DNA of 43,498 nucleotides from Marinomonas lutimaris (GTDB lineage: Bacteria; Pseudomonadota; Gammaproteobacteria; Pseudomonadales; Marinomonadaceae). The stretch lies in NCBI RefSeq assembly GCF_019426345.1, contig NZ_JAHLLW010000025.1, positions 1 through 43,498 of the forward strand, written 5' to 3'. The position numbers were made by a program, and so were the translations under genes. This document shows, piece after piece, positions 18,196-27,255 of the stretch. The notes below the pieces were generated by a model. It was given only the letters and a program-made list of their open reading frames with translations. It made no database searches and was not told the origin of the DNA. Every line of letters starts with the position of its first letter. Position 1 is the stretch's first letter.

Positions 18196-20447
18196 AAGAC
18201 AGAATGAGTAGTAACGAAAGTCTAAAGATTGGTTTCCAAGATGATAGCGTGACTATAATTGATATAAGTGAATCTAGCACCGTTGCGATTTTTGATAGCG
18301 GACACTGCCAACTCAACAAGGTAGAAGCTCCTACTGAGGGATGCTTATCGCTCCATTTTGCTATTATTTCTTATTTAAACTCCAGTAAATTCAGAGGGCA
18401 TACAGTTGGAACAAGAGCAACAGCGCTTTATTATGTTAGGAGTTTTTTTAGCTTCCTGTCCTCCTTTAATGCTGATGAAGAAGTGCCTTTAGATTTACTT
18501 AGCGTTTATGTTCAGCATCTAAGGCAAACTCATAAAGATTATGGCGCAAGCATTTATGAACGCGCTCAATTCGTGAAGAGAACACTTAGATGGTGCTGCA
18601 GTGAAAGTAGCCCACTTAGAGATAGTGTTAAATTACTTTGTAGACAGTATATCGCTCATGCGCCGAATCTTCAGAAGCCGGAGAGTAAAGCTTTGCAACC
18701 TCTATCTAAAGCTTTTTCAGAGAGTCCTTATAACGATACGGAACTGCTGGATTCGCTAAAAAAACTCTGTATTTGGATTATCCATTATGAGGCCCGCATG
18801 CGAACAGATGCATTACAGATAGATGGCATACGTCAATTAATAGATGGCATGAAGTTAATAAATATAGATAAACCGCCTATCTCTTTCTCTGCATTTTCCA
18901 TCAAGAATAAAACAGCGGCAGAGGCCAGAATTCTATACGGGACAATCATAACTAAAGTTCGAGATAGTAATAACATAGCGCTAAAAGAGCGCTTAGTTGC
19001 AGATATACGACATCCTTTTGAAGAGAAAGCTCTCACAGAGAAACAGTTAAATTGGGTGTTGGATCGTAGTTTGATGAAGCGTGAGGAGGGTCAGCCTGTT
19101 AAATGTCGTTTTTCGTATGAATTAATTCGTATCGGTGGGAAATCTAAATACGTTAATAGAAAAGATCGTAGAATGTTGTACCCGGTAGGTTCGTTTAGAA
19201 TTTTATCTATTCGGCATTTGCTTGTGCCATCGGACATTGAGTGTTTTGCTATGCAGTGCCTGTTATCTTGCGAGAAAATGAATGCTTCTAGCATTGAGAG
19301 ACTCACCTTAGACGATGTAGTGAAATCGCCTCAGGGTATTCAATTTAATTTTCAAAAGGGGCGAAGACCCACAAATAAACGAGCTAACATCAGCACTGTT
19401 CATGCTTTAGGCTCAGCAATAGGTAAAGCATACTATCTGTTTGTAGAAGCGGTGAAAGATGCCAAGGATCATTTTAATACTCCAGATCAAGTAAAATTAT
19501 TGAATTACCTAATCAAAGATACGAAGATCGGAACAATTGGGGCTACACGATTTGGTTTTAGTTCAAATAAATATATTGAACTGTTGCTGAACGAGAAGTC
19601 TCATCTCAGAAATCAGTTATCTCAAGATTTCGAAGAGCGTATGGAAGAATTAGAGCCTATACTTTGGCTGTTAGGTAAGTTTTTTGAGCAAAACAAAAAA
19701 AGTGCCACGCAAAGCGCAAAATACGATAGATCTCACAAAGTACATAAATCTCTAAAGCGTGCTGAAATTGTTAATGAGAGAGGGATTGGACTAACCATTG
19801 AGGCTATTCGTCAGTCCGCAATTATTTCAGAAGACTCTAGGTTAATTCATTCTCCCAATCTATTTAATGATCCCAATGTCATCGCACAGTCATCTAACCA
19901 CTCCCTCTCTGTACACAACACTGTTTACATTGACCGATCAACAGCCAAAGAAAAGATTGAGTCTGATAGATTGTTTGTATCGCGTATCGGGGCGCTTATG
20001 GAACAAGATGCAAACCTAATGGGGAACCTTCTCGAAGAGACATCTGTTCTGGATTATAACCAAGCACTTGAAGTGCTTGGCTTACCCAGGGTAGATGAAG
20101 GCGCTCATGAGCGCATTTCCAAAAAGATTGAAGAGTTAGGCATTGATACTGATTTGATGGACTCCTTCAAGGCCAATGGTAAGAAAATCTTTCTAGCTAA
20201 CAAGCTCTCAATAGCACTCATTATTAAATACTTAGAGCATATCAGAGCTAACTTTGATGACGTTTTAAACGATGACTCATCGCAGTTCACTAAAGCTACG
20301 TTGGCTGCACGAGACTATTTTTATTTCTCGGCAATCCTACAGATGTTCCCAGAAGAGGTTCGAAAGGAAGGCGAGAAATATGCAGGCTCTCTATCATTTA
20401 GTTACGCTAAATTAAGCGATCTGGCAGGGATTTCAAAGAATGACTGA
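18192..20447 (+). CDS. Large recombinase-like protein with degenerate active site
   Basis: A 751-residue protein in the recombinase operon. Residues about 50-150 resemble the SAM-like core-binding domain of tyrosine recombinases (TRATALYYVRSFFSFLSS). The catalytic-like half keeps a lysine-rich hairpin (FNFQKGRRPTNKR), an IEAIRQSAI stretch in the HxxR position (Arg kept, His replaced by Glu) and SSNHSLSVHNTVYID near the tyrosine position. The segment corresponding to the first arginine (LLSCEKMNASSIERL) lacks it. It is probably not an independent recombinase; an architectural or regulatory subunit that pairs with the two intact enzymes is more likely (inference). It starts at a GTG overlapping the previous stop (an ATG at 18204 is the alternative) and overlaps the next gene by eight bases. 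Confidence 0.75.
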   Translation: MKDRMSSNESLKIGFQDDSVTIIDISESSTVAIFDSGHCQLNKVEAPTEGCLSLHFAIISYLNSSKFRGHTVGTRATALYYVRSFFSFLSSFNADEEVPLDLLSVYVQHLRQTHKDYGASIYERAQFVKRTLRWCCSESSPLRDSVKLLCRQYIAHAPNLQKPESKALQPLSKAFSESPYNDTELLDSLKKLCIWIIHYEARMRTDALQIDGIRQLIDGMKLINIDKPPISFSAFSIKNKTAAEARILYGTIITKVRDSNNIALKERLVADIRHPFEEKALTEKQLNWVLDRSLMKREEGQPVKCRFSYELIRIGGKSKYVNRKDRRMLYPVGSFRILSIRHLLVPSDIECFAMQCLLSCEKMNASSIERLTLDDVVKSPQGIQFNFQKGRRPTNKRANISTVHALGSAIGKAYYLFVEAVKDAKDHFNTPDQVKLLNYLIKDTKIGTIGATRFGFSSNKYIELLLNEKSHLRNQLSQDFEERMEELEPILWLLGKFFEQNKKSATQSAKYDRSHKVHKSLKRAEIVNERGIGLTIEAIRQSAIISEDSRLIHSPNLFNDPNVIAQSSNHSLSVHNTVYIDRSTAKEKIESDRLFVSRIGALMEQDANLMGNLLEETSVLDYNQALEVLGLPRVDEGAHERISKKIEELGIDTDLMDSFKANGKKIFLANKLSIALIIKYLEHIRANFDDVLNDDSSQFTKATLAARDYFYFSAILQMFPEEVRKEGEKYAGSLSFSYAKLSDLAGISKND

Positions 20448-22509
20448 CACTAATCTATTATCCAATCTGGTCGAATCGTATGAGTCTAATGACGAAGCAC
20501 TTAGCACACAGCATCTCAACGAAATTGGTAGCCTTCAGTTTACAATTCACGATCCAGTATTGAATAAAGACCTCAGTATTAACATATCTCATCCTTCTTA
20601 CGAAAGTAATGACCATATTCGCAGGACGCTCAGCGAGCTATATATCATGCGTGTGTCTAAAGGGTTAGGGTGGTCAAATCTAAACACTCAATCCTTATCA
20701 GGTCGAAAATATACGATAAGCGGTCTAAGGAATGTCATGCTTCGATTTGGGGTTTGGTGGGTTAAAAATAAGCCCGATAGCAAGTTATCAGAGTGGAACC
20801 AAAGTGATGTAAAACACTTTCTTCAGGATGTGCTTGAGTTGAAATTAGACTGGCAAACCGAGATAAATCGAGAACGTTATGCATTTTGTGTTAAAAAGGA
20901 TGGTCTTGCGAGCCGCACTGTTTTGGAAGAGATTATTCTATGTCTCAATCAAAGTTGCGAATTTTCCCTATCGGGCAAAATGCAAGATGGACTCAGTTTT
21001 CAATTCCGTGAAAAACAGGTAAAAGCGATATTACGACCTATTTTAAAAAGCTATCAACAGACTTATGAAGATTGGAAAAAAGGAGATAGTTGGTCTTCTA
21101 TTCCGATACCTGTAGCAATGCTGTTGCTGAATGATGCTATAGAGGTTATTAGGGACAAGAAAACCGCATTTTTAATAGAGTATTTTCAGTTTCAACGGTC
21201 TGATATGTACTACTCCGTTTTCTCCATTTTTGAGCGAAATGCTTTCCAACGGTTTTGTGACGGTCTATGGCGGCTTAAAGGCTCTGGAGCACGCGATCTA
21301 TCAAATGCCGAAGCCTTACTTAGCCTCATTCATAAGTATTACGGGACTTCTTGTAACACTTTCCCTATGACCCATGAAGAAATTAGATTATGGTGCAAAA
21401 AGGTATATCAGGCGGCAGTAATCATCCTGTTGCTATTAACGGGAGCACGAATCAGTGAGTTAGCGAGTATGAAGGCGGGAGACCTAACATATAGCCTTGA
21501 TGGTCTCTGGGATTTCAAGTCCGAAATTATTAAAACTAATCATGGTTTATCTACGATTAGAGGTGTACATGGACTTGCCGCCGAAGCGGTGCAGGTATTA
21601 GAAGAATTAAGTTACATTGATAAACTAAACCAAAATGAAGACTTAGATATTTTTTTATTTGGAAGGTTTTTTACGAAGCCGATTAAGGAAAAATCTTTTG
21701 ATATCTATTCTTATGGTCATAGGGCTTCAACTGCAACCCTCTCAAATATGCTTAAAGAGTTTTATGCAGAGTTTCTGGAAAGGCACCCAGAGATCAAAGC
21801 TATTTGGCCTAATGTTCATCCACACCAGTTTCGTCACACCTTTGCCGAATTTGCTTTGAGGCGTTTTGATGGCAATGTTCATGAGGCTATTCGCCGTCAC
21901 TTTCGCCATTCACATAGTAGCTTCATGACTAACATCTACTTATCAAATAAAGTTGATGAAGCCTATATTTATGCTCAGGAAACCATGATTCAAGAGATTG
22001 CAGAGCAGATGATAAATGATGCTCGCAACCTTCTTAACGAAAAGATCACAGAACCTCGATTCAATGGTGCTGCAATGAAGGCTGCTCTAGAGTTGTTGGA
22101 TGCCACAGTTATCACCTCTGAAGAAGAATTACATAATGTTATTGAAGAGTTTGCTAATGGGTTTGAAAAAATAGTCCCGCATGAGTATGGGTATTGTATG
22201 CCTCGTACCAAAACTATCTCACAGTCTCAGTGTTTCGATAAGGTATCTAAGGTTGCAAAGCTCGAAGAGGCTGGCTTTTCTACATGCTCTAGTTGTGTTC
22301 ATTCTGTGCAAGAAATTAACTCACATGAAGCCTCTATAGTTCAGATTGGTTTGACACATGCACATCAGATGAAATCCATTGAAGCAACAACCAGTTTTAA
22401 TTTAGAAAACAACAAGCAGTATCAAGCTTCCATGAATGCAGTTAAAAATGCTGAGCGCGTACTAAAAAGAATGAATTCAGATAAGATCATTGCGAGTTCT
22501 AAGGAATAA
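20440..22509 (+). CDS. Large tyrosine recombinase with C-terminal Cys motif
   Basis: A 689-residue recombinase comparable in size and position with TnpB of Tn554-like elements. After a long N-terminal region it has a full catalytic set: Arg337 (LTGARISEL), a Lys in the hairpin after SEIIKTNHGLS, His462 and Arg465 (HPHQFRHTFAEF), a His pair in RHFRHSHSS and Tyr500 (MTNIYLSN). Beyond the catalytic domain is a Cys-containing stretch (GYCMPRT, SQCFDK, then TCSSC) that could bind zinc, followed by a helical tail. With the first gene it gives the operon two active recombinases, as in trio elements where two enzymes share strand exchange. The last gene follows two bases after its stop. Confidence 0.87.
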   Translation: MTDTNLLSNLVESYESNDEALSTQHLNEIGSLQFTIHDPVLNKDLSINISHPSYESNDHIRRTLSELYIMRVSKGLGWSNLNTQSLSGRKYTISGLRNVMLRFGVWWVKNKPDSKLSEWNQSDVKHFLQDVLELKLDWQTEINRERYAFCVKKDGLASRTVLEEIILCLNQSCEFSLSGKMQDGLSFQFREKQVKAILRPILKSYQQTYEDWKKGDSWSSIPIPVAMLLLNDAIEVIRDKKTAFLIEYFQFQRSDMYYSVFSIFERNAFQRFCDGLWRLKGSGARDLSNAEALLSLIHKYYGTSCNTFPMTHEEIRLWCKKVYQAAVIILLLLTGARISELASMKAGDLTYSLDGLWDFKSEIIKTNHGLSTIRGVHGLAAEAVQVLEELSYIDKLNQNEDLDIFLFGRFFTKPIKEKSFDIYSYGHRASTATLSNMLKEFYAEFLERHPEIKAIWPNVHPHQFRHTFAEFALRRFDGNVHEAIRRHFRHSHSSFMTNIYLSNKVDEAYIYAQETMIQEIAEQMINDARNLLNEKITEPRFNGAAMKAALELLDATVITSEEELHNVIEEFANGFEKIVPHEYGYCMPRTKTISQSQCFDKVSKVAKLEEAGFSTCSSCVHSVQEINSHEASIVQIGLTHAHQMKSIEATTSFNLENNKQYQASMNAVKNAERVLKRMNSDKIIASSKE

Positions 22510-22511
22510 TC

Positions 22512-23228
22512 ATGAATAACCTTTTCTCTAATCTGTTGGATCAGTTTGAAGAAAAAAATGACATAACTCCAGAATGGGCAAATCGCAATGCTGTATCTAA
22601 GTCAGCCTATGAAGCGGTAATAAAAAAAGCTCAGGAAATTGAAGAGAGACTGAAGAAAACGCCACGAGACCTTATGGATAAGCTCCTTGTAGCAGATAAG
22701 CAAATTGTTGTAGCGGAGTTAGCTAAGGATATAGGTTGCTCTCGTGCTGCTTTAGTGAAGTCTCGAAGACCCGAATTAATTGAATTGATCGATAAGATTA
22801 ATGTTAAGTTGTCAGCACATTTTGAAATTAACGCTCAACGTAAAAGTCGTGATCGAAAGCCAAGAAAAGATGAGTTAGAAGCAAGATGCGATCAACTAAA
22901 GAAAGAGGTTGAGGAGCTTAGAAAGCTTAAAATCGGTTCGTTGATTGAAGACTTTTTTTCTAGCAATATTTCTGAAGAGCAAAGACGGCTAGTTAACAAA
23001 TTAGAAGTCGCTCAACATGATTTAAAAGAATACAAAGAGAAATCATTTAACCAAAATGAAACGATTCGGAGTTTAATGAAACAAACTGATGTGTCTCGAA
23101 CTCAACTACAAGCCGTAAAGGTTGAGCTTGATTTACTAAAGACACAACTGAAAAGTGAAAAAATACAAAATGAAGTTCTTGCGCAAAGGGTTGAAAATCT
23201 ACTGCATCAGTTGAATGCTAAGAGCTAA
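22512..23228 (+). CDS. HTH plus coiled-coil accessory protein of the recombinase operon
   Basis: A 238-residue charged protein closing the operon. Residues about 60-90 contain a probable helix-turn-helix (VAELAKDIGCSRAALVKSR), and from about 115 to the end it is strongly heptad-like coiled coil rich in Lys, Glu and Leu. Position and architecture match TnpC of Tn554-like elements, which sets the orientation and frequency of transposition, and the small third protein of gamma-mobile-trio systems. The HTH segment resembles that of the protein at 23900-24337 (shared pattern AKxIGCxxxAL). It is probably a DNA-bound accessory factor for the tyrosine recombinases. Confidence 0.72.
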   Translation: MNNLFSNLLDQFEEKNDITPEWANRNAVSKSAYEAVIKKAQEIEERLKKTPRDLMDKLLVADKQIVVAELAKDIGCSRAALVKSRRPELIELIDKINVKLSAHFEINAQRKSRDRKPRKDELEARCDQLKKEVEELRKLKIGSLIEDFFSSNISEEQRRLVNKLEVAQHDLKEYKEKSFNQNETIRSLMKQTDVSRTQLQAVKVELDLLKTQLKSEKIQNEVLAQRVENLLHQLNAKS

Positions 23229-23339
23229 TGATCGTACTAAAGATAAAGAAATATATAAGTACATGTACTTATGTATTTTAATTGATAATAGTACGGACTG
23301 AATTCATAATGTACTAAAGTTATAACTTTGGTACATCTA
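23229..23339 (+). promoter_or_regulatory. Palindrome-rich promoter or resolution site of the resolvase operon
   Basis: The 111-base gap contains an 18-bp perfect palindrome (ATAAGTACATGTACTTAT, 23255-23272) and a 28-bp inverted repeat with one mismatched pair (23309-23336, outer ATGTAC and GTACAT, centre AGTTATAACT). GTAC recurs at 23233, 23259, 23265, 23291, 23311 and 23331 (approximate). Serine resolvases bind multiple inverted subsites next to their gene, so a res-like site doubling as operator is likely. A pure repressor operator is the alternative. Confidence 0.6.
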
Positions 23340-23900
23340 ATGTCACATTTGATTGGTTATGCTCGTGTAAGTACGATAGCGCAAGATCTTGGCTCCCAAG
23401 TTGCTGCCCTAGAAAACGCAGGGTGTCAGAAAATATTTTCAGGCAAATACAGTGGTAGTTCAAAAGATAACGATGCTCAGCTTCAATCTCTGATTGATTA
23501 TGTACGTGATGACGATGTCGTTGTTGTAACAAGGCTAGACAGGCTTGGCCGTTCCCTAAAAGCTATTTTGAGAACCATCGATAGAATTCATGAAAAGAAT
23601 GCCTCCCTTAAAACGCTGGATGGCGCTTTAGATACATCCCAACGCACAGCCCTATCACAAGCAATGGTTTCACTCATTGGTGTTTTCGCCCAACTAGAAC
23701 GTGACTTAATCTTTGATAGAACAAGTGAAGGCCGAGCCGCCGCCATACAAGCGGGTCAGCATATGGGAAGGCCTCCTAAAATCGGTGCGAACGATAGAAA
23801 GCAGATACGTAAGCGCCTCAAAGCTGAGAGTATTTCTAAACTGTCACGTGAATTCGAGGTAAGCAGGCAGACTATCATGCGCATAAGGGATGAAGAATAA
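23340..23900 (+). CDS. Serine recombinase of the resolvase/invertase family
   Basis: A 186-residue recombinase. The N-terminal catalytic domain has the nucleophile serine in YARVSTIAQDL, the Arg region TRLDRLGRSL and the ERDLIFDRTSEGRAAA helix. The C-terminal 45 residues hold the HTH of the family (ISKLSREFEVSRQTIMRI) after GRPPKI. A TTG 12 bases upstream is possible, but the ATG at 23340 starts the normal MSHLIGYARVST. A small resolvase of this type would resolve cointegrates or invert a segment; the palindromes directly upstream are candidate subsites. The stop shares a base with the next start (TAATG), so it heads a three-gene operon. Confidence 0.93.
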   Translation: MSHLIGYARVSTIAQDLGSQVAALENAGCQKIFSGKYSGSSKDNDAQLQSLIDYVRDDDVVVVTRLDRLGRSLKAILRTIDRIHEKNASLKTLDGALDTSQRTALSQAMVSLIGVFAQLERDLIFDRTSEGRAAAIQAGQHMGRPPKIGANDRKQIRKRLKAESISKLSREFEVSRQTIMRIRDEE

Positions 23901-24337
23901 TGGCTAACGGGCAGCAAAAAGCACAGCAAAACGTCGACTCCTTTGAAGTTTGGAAGGCTACCCAATCGGATGATGATTTTCTTCAAATTGCCCACCGAGG
24001 ACAGTTAAAGCGTGGCGAAGTTGCCAAAGCTATTGGTTGTGGAAAATCGGCGCTGACACAGAACCCTATTTTAAGACAAGCACTTGAGAAGCTTGAGACT
24101 GAGTTAAGGGCTCGTGGTGTGTTGCCGCCATTCACAGCTGAGTCTGAAACAGTGAAGTCTAACCCAAAGGAATACGATGCTAGTCAAGGCTCTAGACAAC
24201 TAGAATCTAGAAGGTTATCTCAACTAGAGGCTGAAAACATTGAACTTAAAGCCAAGGTTAGAGAGTTAGAGTCTCGCTTGGAGCGCTTCGGTGAGTTGTC
24301 TGAAACTCTGTCTGAGAGGGGGTTCATGCCTCGATGA
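23900..24337 (+). CDS. Small HTH/coiled-coil protein of the resolvase operon
   Basis: A 145-residue protein. Residues about 35-65 hold a probable helix-turn-helix (KRGEVAKAIGCGKSALTQNP), followed by a flexible stretch and a C-terminal coiled coil (about 95-135, QLEAENIELKAKVRELESRLERF). The architecture mirrors the 238-residue accessory protein of the tyrosine recombinase operon 0.7 kb upstream, and the HTH core is similar. It is translationally coupled to the resolvase and overlaps the helicase gene by four bases, so it probably bridges or regulates the two. No known family is recognised. Confidence 0.65.
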   Translation: MANGQQKAQQNVDSFEVWKATQSDDDFLQIAHRGQLKRGEVAKAIGCGKSALTQNPILRQALEKLETELRARGVLPPFTAESETVKSNPKEYDASQGSRQLESRRLSQLEAENIELKAKVRELESRLERFGELSETLSERGFMPR

Positions 24338-26544
24338 ATAATGCCATTCAAGAAGATCACGTTAGGATAACTAGCATTCCGTACAGTTCCTCTAGCCTAG
24401 CTATCTTCACCGGAGTGCCACTGGAAAAAAACTCCTACAAAACTACTAGCGGTAAATATTACGTCACTATCAAAGCAAATCCTGAATCAATCCCAGTGCA
24501 ACCGGCAATTGGTCAGTATTGGACGGTCAAAGGCGCAAGACGTATTGAGGAAGTGACAACAGGCGATTACGTAATGCTCCAGCATATCTATGAAGCACCA
24601 GATTATGTTGAATGTACTCTGCCAGAGTCAGGTGAACAGCTAATACAGTTCATCGCCAAAGAAAAAGCGTTTAGAGGGATTGGAGAGGTTAAGGCCAGAG
24701 CTCTATGGGCGTTGCTAGGCAACTCTTTCCACTCAACCCTGCAAAATGACACACTTGAAGCTAGAAATCGCCTTGAAGGGGTTTTGAGTGAGGATTCTAT
24801 TGATGCGCTTTACGAAGGGTATGAGAAATATAAAAATCTCAAACATACCAATTGGATGACGCTGCGTGGTATTCCTGCTTCAATTCAACAGCGACTGCTC
24901 AAGTTCCATGATGACAAATCTGTCGACGCAATACAGGACAACCCTTACCTACTATGTGGATTCGGAATGTCCTTTGATGATGTTGAAGGCCTTATTAGAA
25001 AGTGGACTTTTGAAATTGCGGCTGATGATCAGAGACGACTTAGTGCAGCTCTAGAATTTGCCCTACGAAAGCAAGTAGAAAAAGGACATACCTATACTAA
25101 GCGAGAAGACTTAGTACCAGCATTAAACAAATTGCTGAAGAATAATGAGCTAGTTGCAAGCGCCTGCAAAGCAGGACACGATAAAGCTCAATTTCTTCTG
25201 AATAATGACACTCTGACGTATCACCCAACCGCTCAACTATTAATGGAATCTACCGTTGCCAAACGTCTGTTAACAATGGCTAATATTGACGGTTTGTATG
25301 ACCGAAAAACCAGTCAAGCCTATCGTGCGGCCCTTAAAGAATTACCTTATGATCTGACGGCCAAGCAAAAAGAAGCAGTGGGAACATGCTTAGATAATGC
25401 TGTGGCCTGTATTACAGGAGGGGCCGGAACAGGTAAGACGACAGTACTAAGAACCGCGCTTAGAGCCTTTAGTTTAATGGGTTATGCCATCCATGCCGTT
25501 GCACTAAGTGGTCGAGCTGCAATGCGTCTACATGAGTCTATAGGCTTCACGACGATGACTATTGCTGCCTTTTTGAAAAATCCACCATTGGACAGCACAG
25601 GTAGCGATAAAAACCTATTGGTGATAGATGAAGCAAGCATGGTTGATTTACCGACCATGTATAGAATCGTTACACATATACATCCATCTGTACGGATCGT
25701 ATTAACGGGCGACCCGGATCAACTGCCGCCTATTGGGTGCGGAAAAGTATTGGCTGATATCGTCCACTCAAAACGAATAGCAAACACCATGCTTGATATT
25801 GTGAAACGTCAGGAAGGAAGTACCGGAATCCCTGAGTACTCAAAGCTCATTAATCAGGGAGAGATTCCTCCGAAACTGTCTACCGCCTCTATATTCTTCC
25901 ATGAGGCTAATAGAAGCGAAATAACCGATAGGTGTTGCCTTCTGTATCGTGAAAGCCCTGAGAATAGTCGTATTATTGCGCCTACTAGAAATATGGTCTC
26001 TGAGATAAATAACAAAGTTCAATCTGCTGTGAATAGTCATAGCGAAATGCTTAGATTCACCATGTACTCTGAAGAGTTCTTCTTAAATCTACGACTGAAT
26101 GATGCCGTTTTGTTTACGAAGAACCTTTATCACAGAGGCATCCAGAATGGCAGCCTTGGCGTTCTTAGTGGCGTTAAGCCAGAACAGAATGACTCAGATG
26201 AGTTGGCTGAAACATACTTTGGTGATGTGACACTTGATACCGGTGACAGAATACAAATCACACAAGACGTCTTGGATTGTATGGAACTGGGTTACGCTAT
26301 CACCCTACATAAGGCCCAAGGCTCACAATTTCCACGAGTGATTATTGCTCTGAGTAAAGGCAGAATAGTCGATCGTGCCTGGCTGTATACAGCCATTACC
26401 CGTACAGAGAGTGAAATACACATCGTGGGAAGCAAGGAAGATTTTATTGCAATTACAGAGGCCAATAGCAACGCTAGTCGAAGAAATAGCTACCTTCTTA
26501 ACTTGCTAATACCAAGTCTGAATCGAGCGATAACTGAGTATTAA
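24334..26544 (+). CDS. RecD2-like superfamily 1 DNA helicase
   Basis: A 736-residue helicase. The N-terminus has a small beta domain and a helix-hairpin-helix (EKAFRGIGEVKARALWALLG, about 110-130), as in RecD2. The motor has Walker A GGAGTGKTT, Walker B LLVIDEASMVD, motif III LTGDPDQLPPIG and the C-terminal UvrD-type YAITLHKAQGSQFPRVII with YTAITRT. It should unwind DNA 5'-3', without RecBC partners. Its place as third gene behind a resolvase and a DNA-binding coiled-coil protein suggests a part in moving or replicating the island, or in defence; which is not clear. The A repeat (26570-26634) lies just past its stop. Confidence 0.88.
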   Translation: MNNAIQEDHVRITSIPYSSSSLAIFTGVPLEKNSYKTTSGKYYVTIKANPESIPVQPAIGQYWTVKGARRIEEVTTGDYVMLQHIYEAPDYVECTLPESGEQLIQFIAKEKAFRGIGEVKARALWALLGNSFHSTLQNDTLEARNRLEGVLSEDSIDALYEGYEKYKNLKHTNWMTLRGIPASIQQRLLKFHDDKSVDAIQDNPYLLCGFGMSFDDVEGLIRKWTFEIAADDQRRLSAALEFALRKQVEKGHTYTKREDLVPALNKLLKNNELVASACKAGHDKAQFLLNNDTLTYHPTAQLLMESTVAKRLLTMANIDGLYDRKTSQAYRAALKELPYDLTAKQKEAVGTCLDNAVACITGGAGTGKTTVLRTALRAFSLMGYAIHAVALSGRAAMRLHESIGFTTMTIAAFLKNPPLDSTGSDKNLLVIDEASMVDLPTMYRIVTHIHPSVRIVLTGDPDQLPPIGCGKVLADIVHSKRIANTMLDIVKRQEGSTGIPEYSKLINQGEIPPKLSTASIFFHEANRSEITDRCCLLYRESPENSRIIAPTRNMVSEINNKVQSAVNSHSEMLRFTMYSEEFFLNLRLNDAVLFTKNLYHRGIQNGSLGVLSGVKPEQNDSDELAETYFGDVTLDTGDRIQITQDVLDCMELGYAITLHKAQGSQFPRVIIALSKGRIVDRAWLYTAITRTESEIHIVGSKEDFIAITEANSNASRRNSYLLNLLIPSLNRAITEY

Positions 26545-26569
26545 AGTTTCATACTAGCTGTAACTCATT

Positions 26570-26634
26570 TCTGGACATAAATGAGCTAGAACTATTGCAC
26601 TAAATCATTTCTGTTAGATTAGGAAAAGTATGTT
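26570..26634. repeat. Repeat A, partner of repeat B at 34692
   Basis: About 65 bases resembling 34692-34757 in the same orientation. The last 42 bases match at 36 of 42 by hand alignment (core TATTGCAC, TTTCTGT, AGATTAG, AAAAGTAT). Each copy carries TCTGGACA at its left and an inverted TTTCTGT.AGA at its right. A CTCATTT/AAATGAG hairpin overlaps the left edge here and could end helicase transcription. Confidence 0.75.
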
Positions 26635-26658
26635 GAGGCCATACTCGTTTGTTATATT

Positions 26659-27090
26659 TTATGCTGTGTTGCAGCTTGGATAAGCTTTATTTTTTTGAAA
26701 AAAATCCCAAATGACTAAACGTTCTACAAGCTTTATATATGCTTTGCTTTCCTTATGTGGCCTATCAACAGGCAATATAGCTACGTATAATTTATTAGGA
26801 GACTCCCGACTTATTTTACCTTTAAGGTACTTATCTGAATAAGACCATCCTCCACTGTGCGCTCTCTTACGTAAAAATGCAGACTGTTTAAATTGATATA
26901 ACCGCTTTGAAATTGTTTGACCTGTAGTTTCGCCTACATAAACGATATTTGATGAACTTGTGCACGGCTCAGAATAAGGCTTTCTTGTGAAGTGAGCCAG
27001 AATATAAACCCCAGGAAATCCTACTCCATCGATCTCTTTGTAGCTATCAAATGGAACCCACTCTTTAAATTTATAATCTGGAATGTTCAA
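26659..27090 (-). CDS. GIY-YIG-like nuclease-domain protein
   Basis: About 143 residues with the two strands that name the GIY-YIG fold, PGVYILAHF and NIVYVGETTG, followed by a TISKRLYQF helix carrying the conserved Arg and a late Glu (KLVERLVIW). These residues make metal-dependent DNA cleavage plausible. The start is taken as TTG at 27090 because GGGGGAAG lies five bases before it; a TTG at 27102 is the other option. It is a free-standing domain with no DNA-binding partner. Its position between repeat A and the sirtuin gene makes it cargo. A restriction or homing-type role is possible. Confidence 0.72.
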   Translation of the reverse strand: MNIPDYKFKEWVPFDSYKEIDGVGFPGVYILAHFTRKPYSEPCTSSSNIVYVGETTGQTISKRLYQFKQSAFLRKRAHSGGWSYSDKYLKGKISRESPNKLYVAILPVDRPHKESKAYIKLVERLVIWDFFQKNKAYPSCNTA

Positions 27091-27255
27091 GTCTTCCCCC
27101 AAAATGTAAGATTTTCGAGTTAAAGCCTTAACTCTAACTCGTCTGTTTTGGATAAAAATGTTTATGGCGGCAAAAAAAGCAGAGCGAAGTGGCCCTTTTT
27201 AACCATTTGCCTTTTTTGCCCCCACCGATAGCATGACACCAATCCTCCCCCACTA

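Noticed and set aside
27169..27220. Terminator behind the sirtuin gene from the GGCAAAAAA/TTTTTTGCC inverted repeat
   Set aside because: The arms are mostly A/T tracts with a 34-base loop, so a stable hairpin is doubtful.
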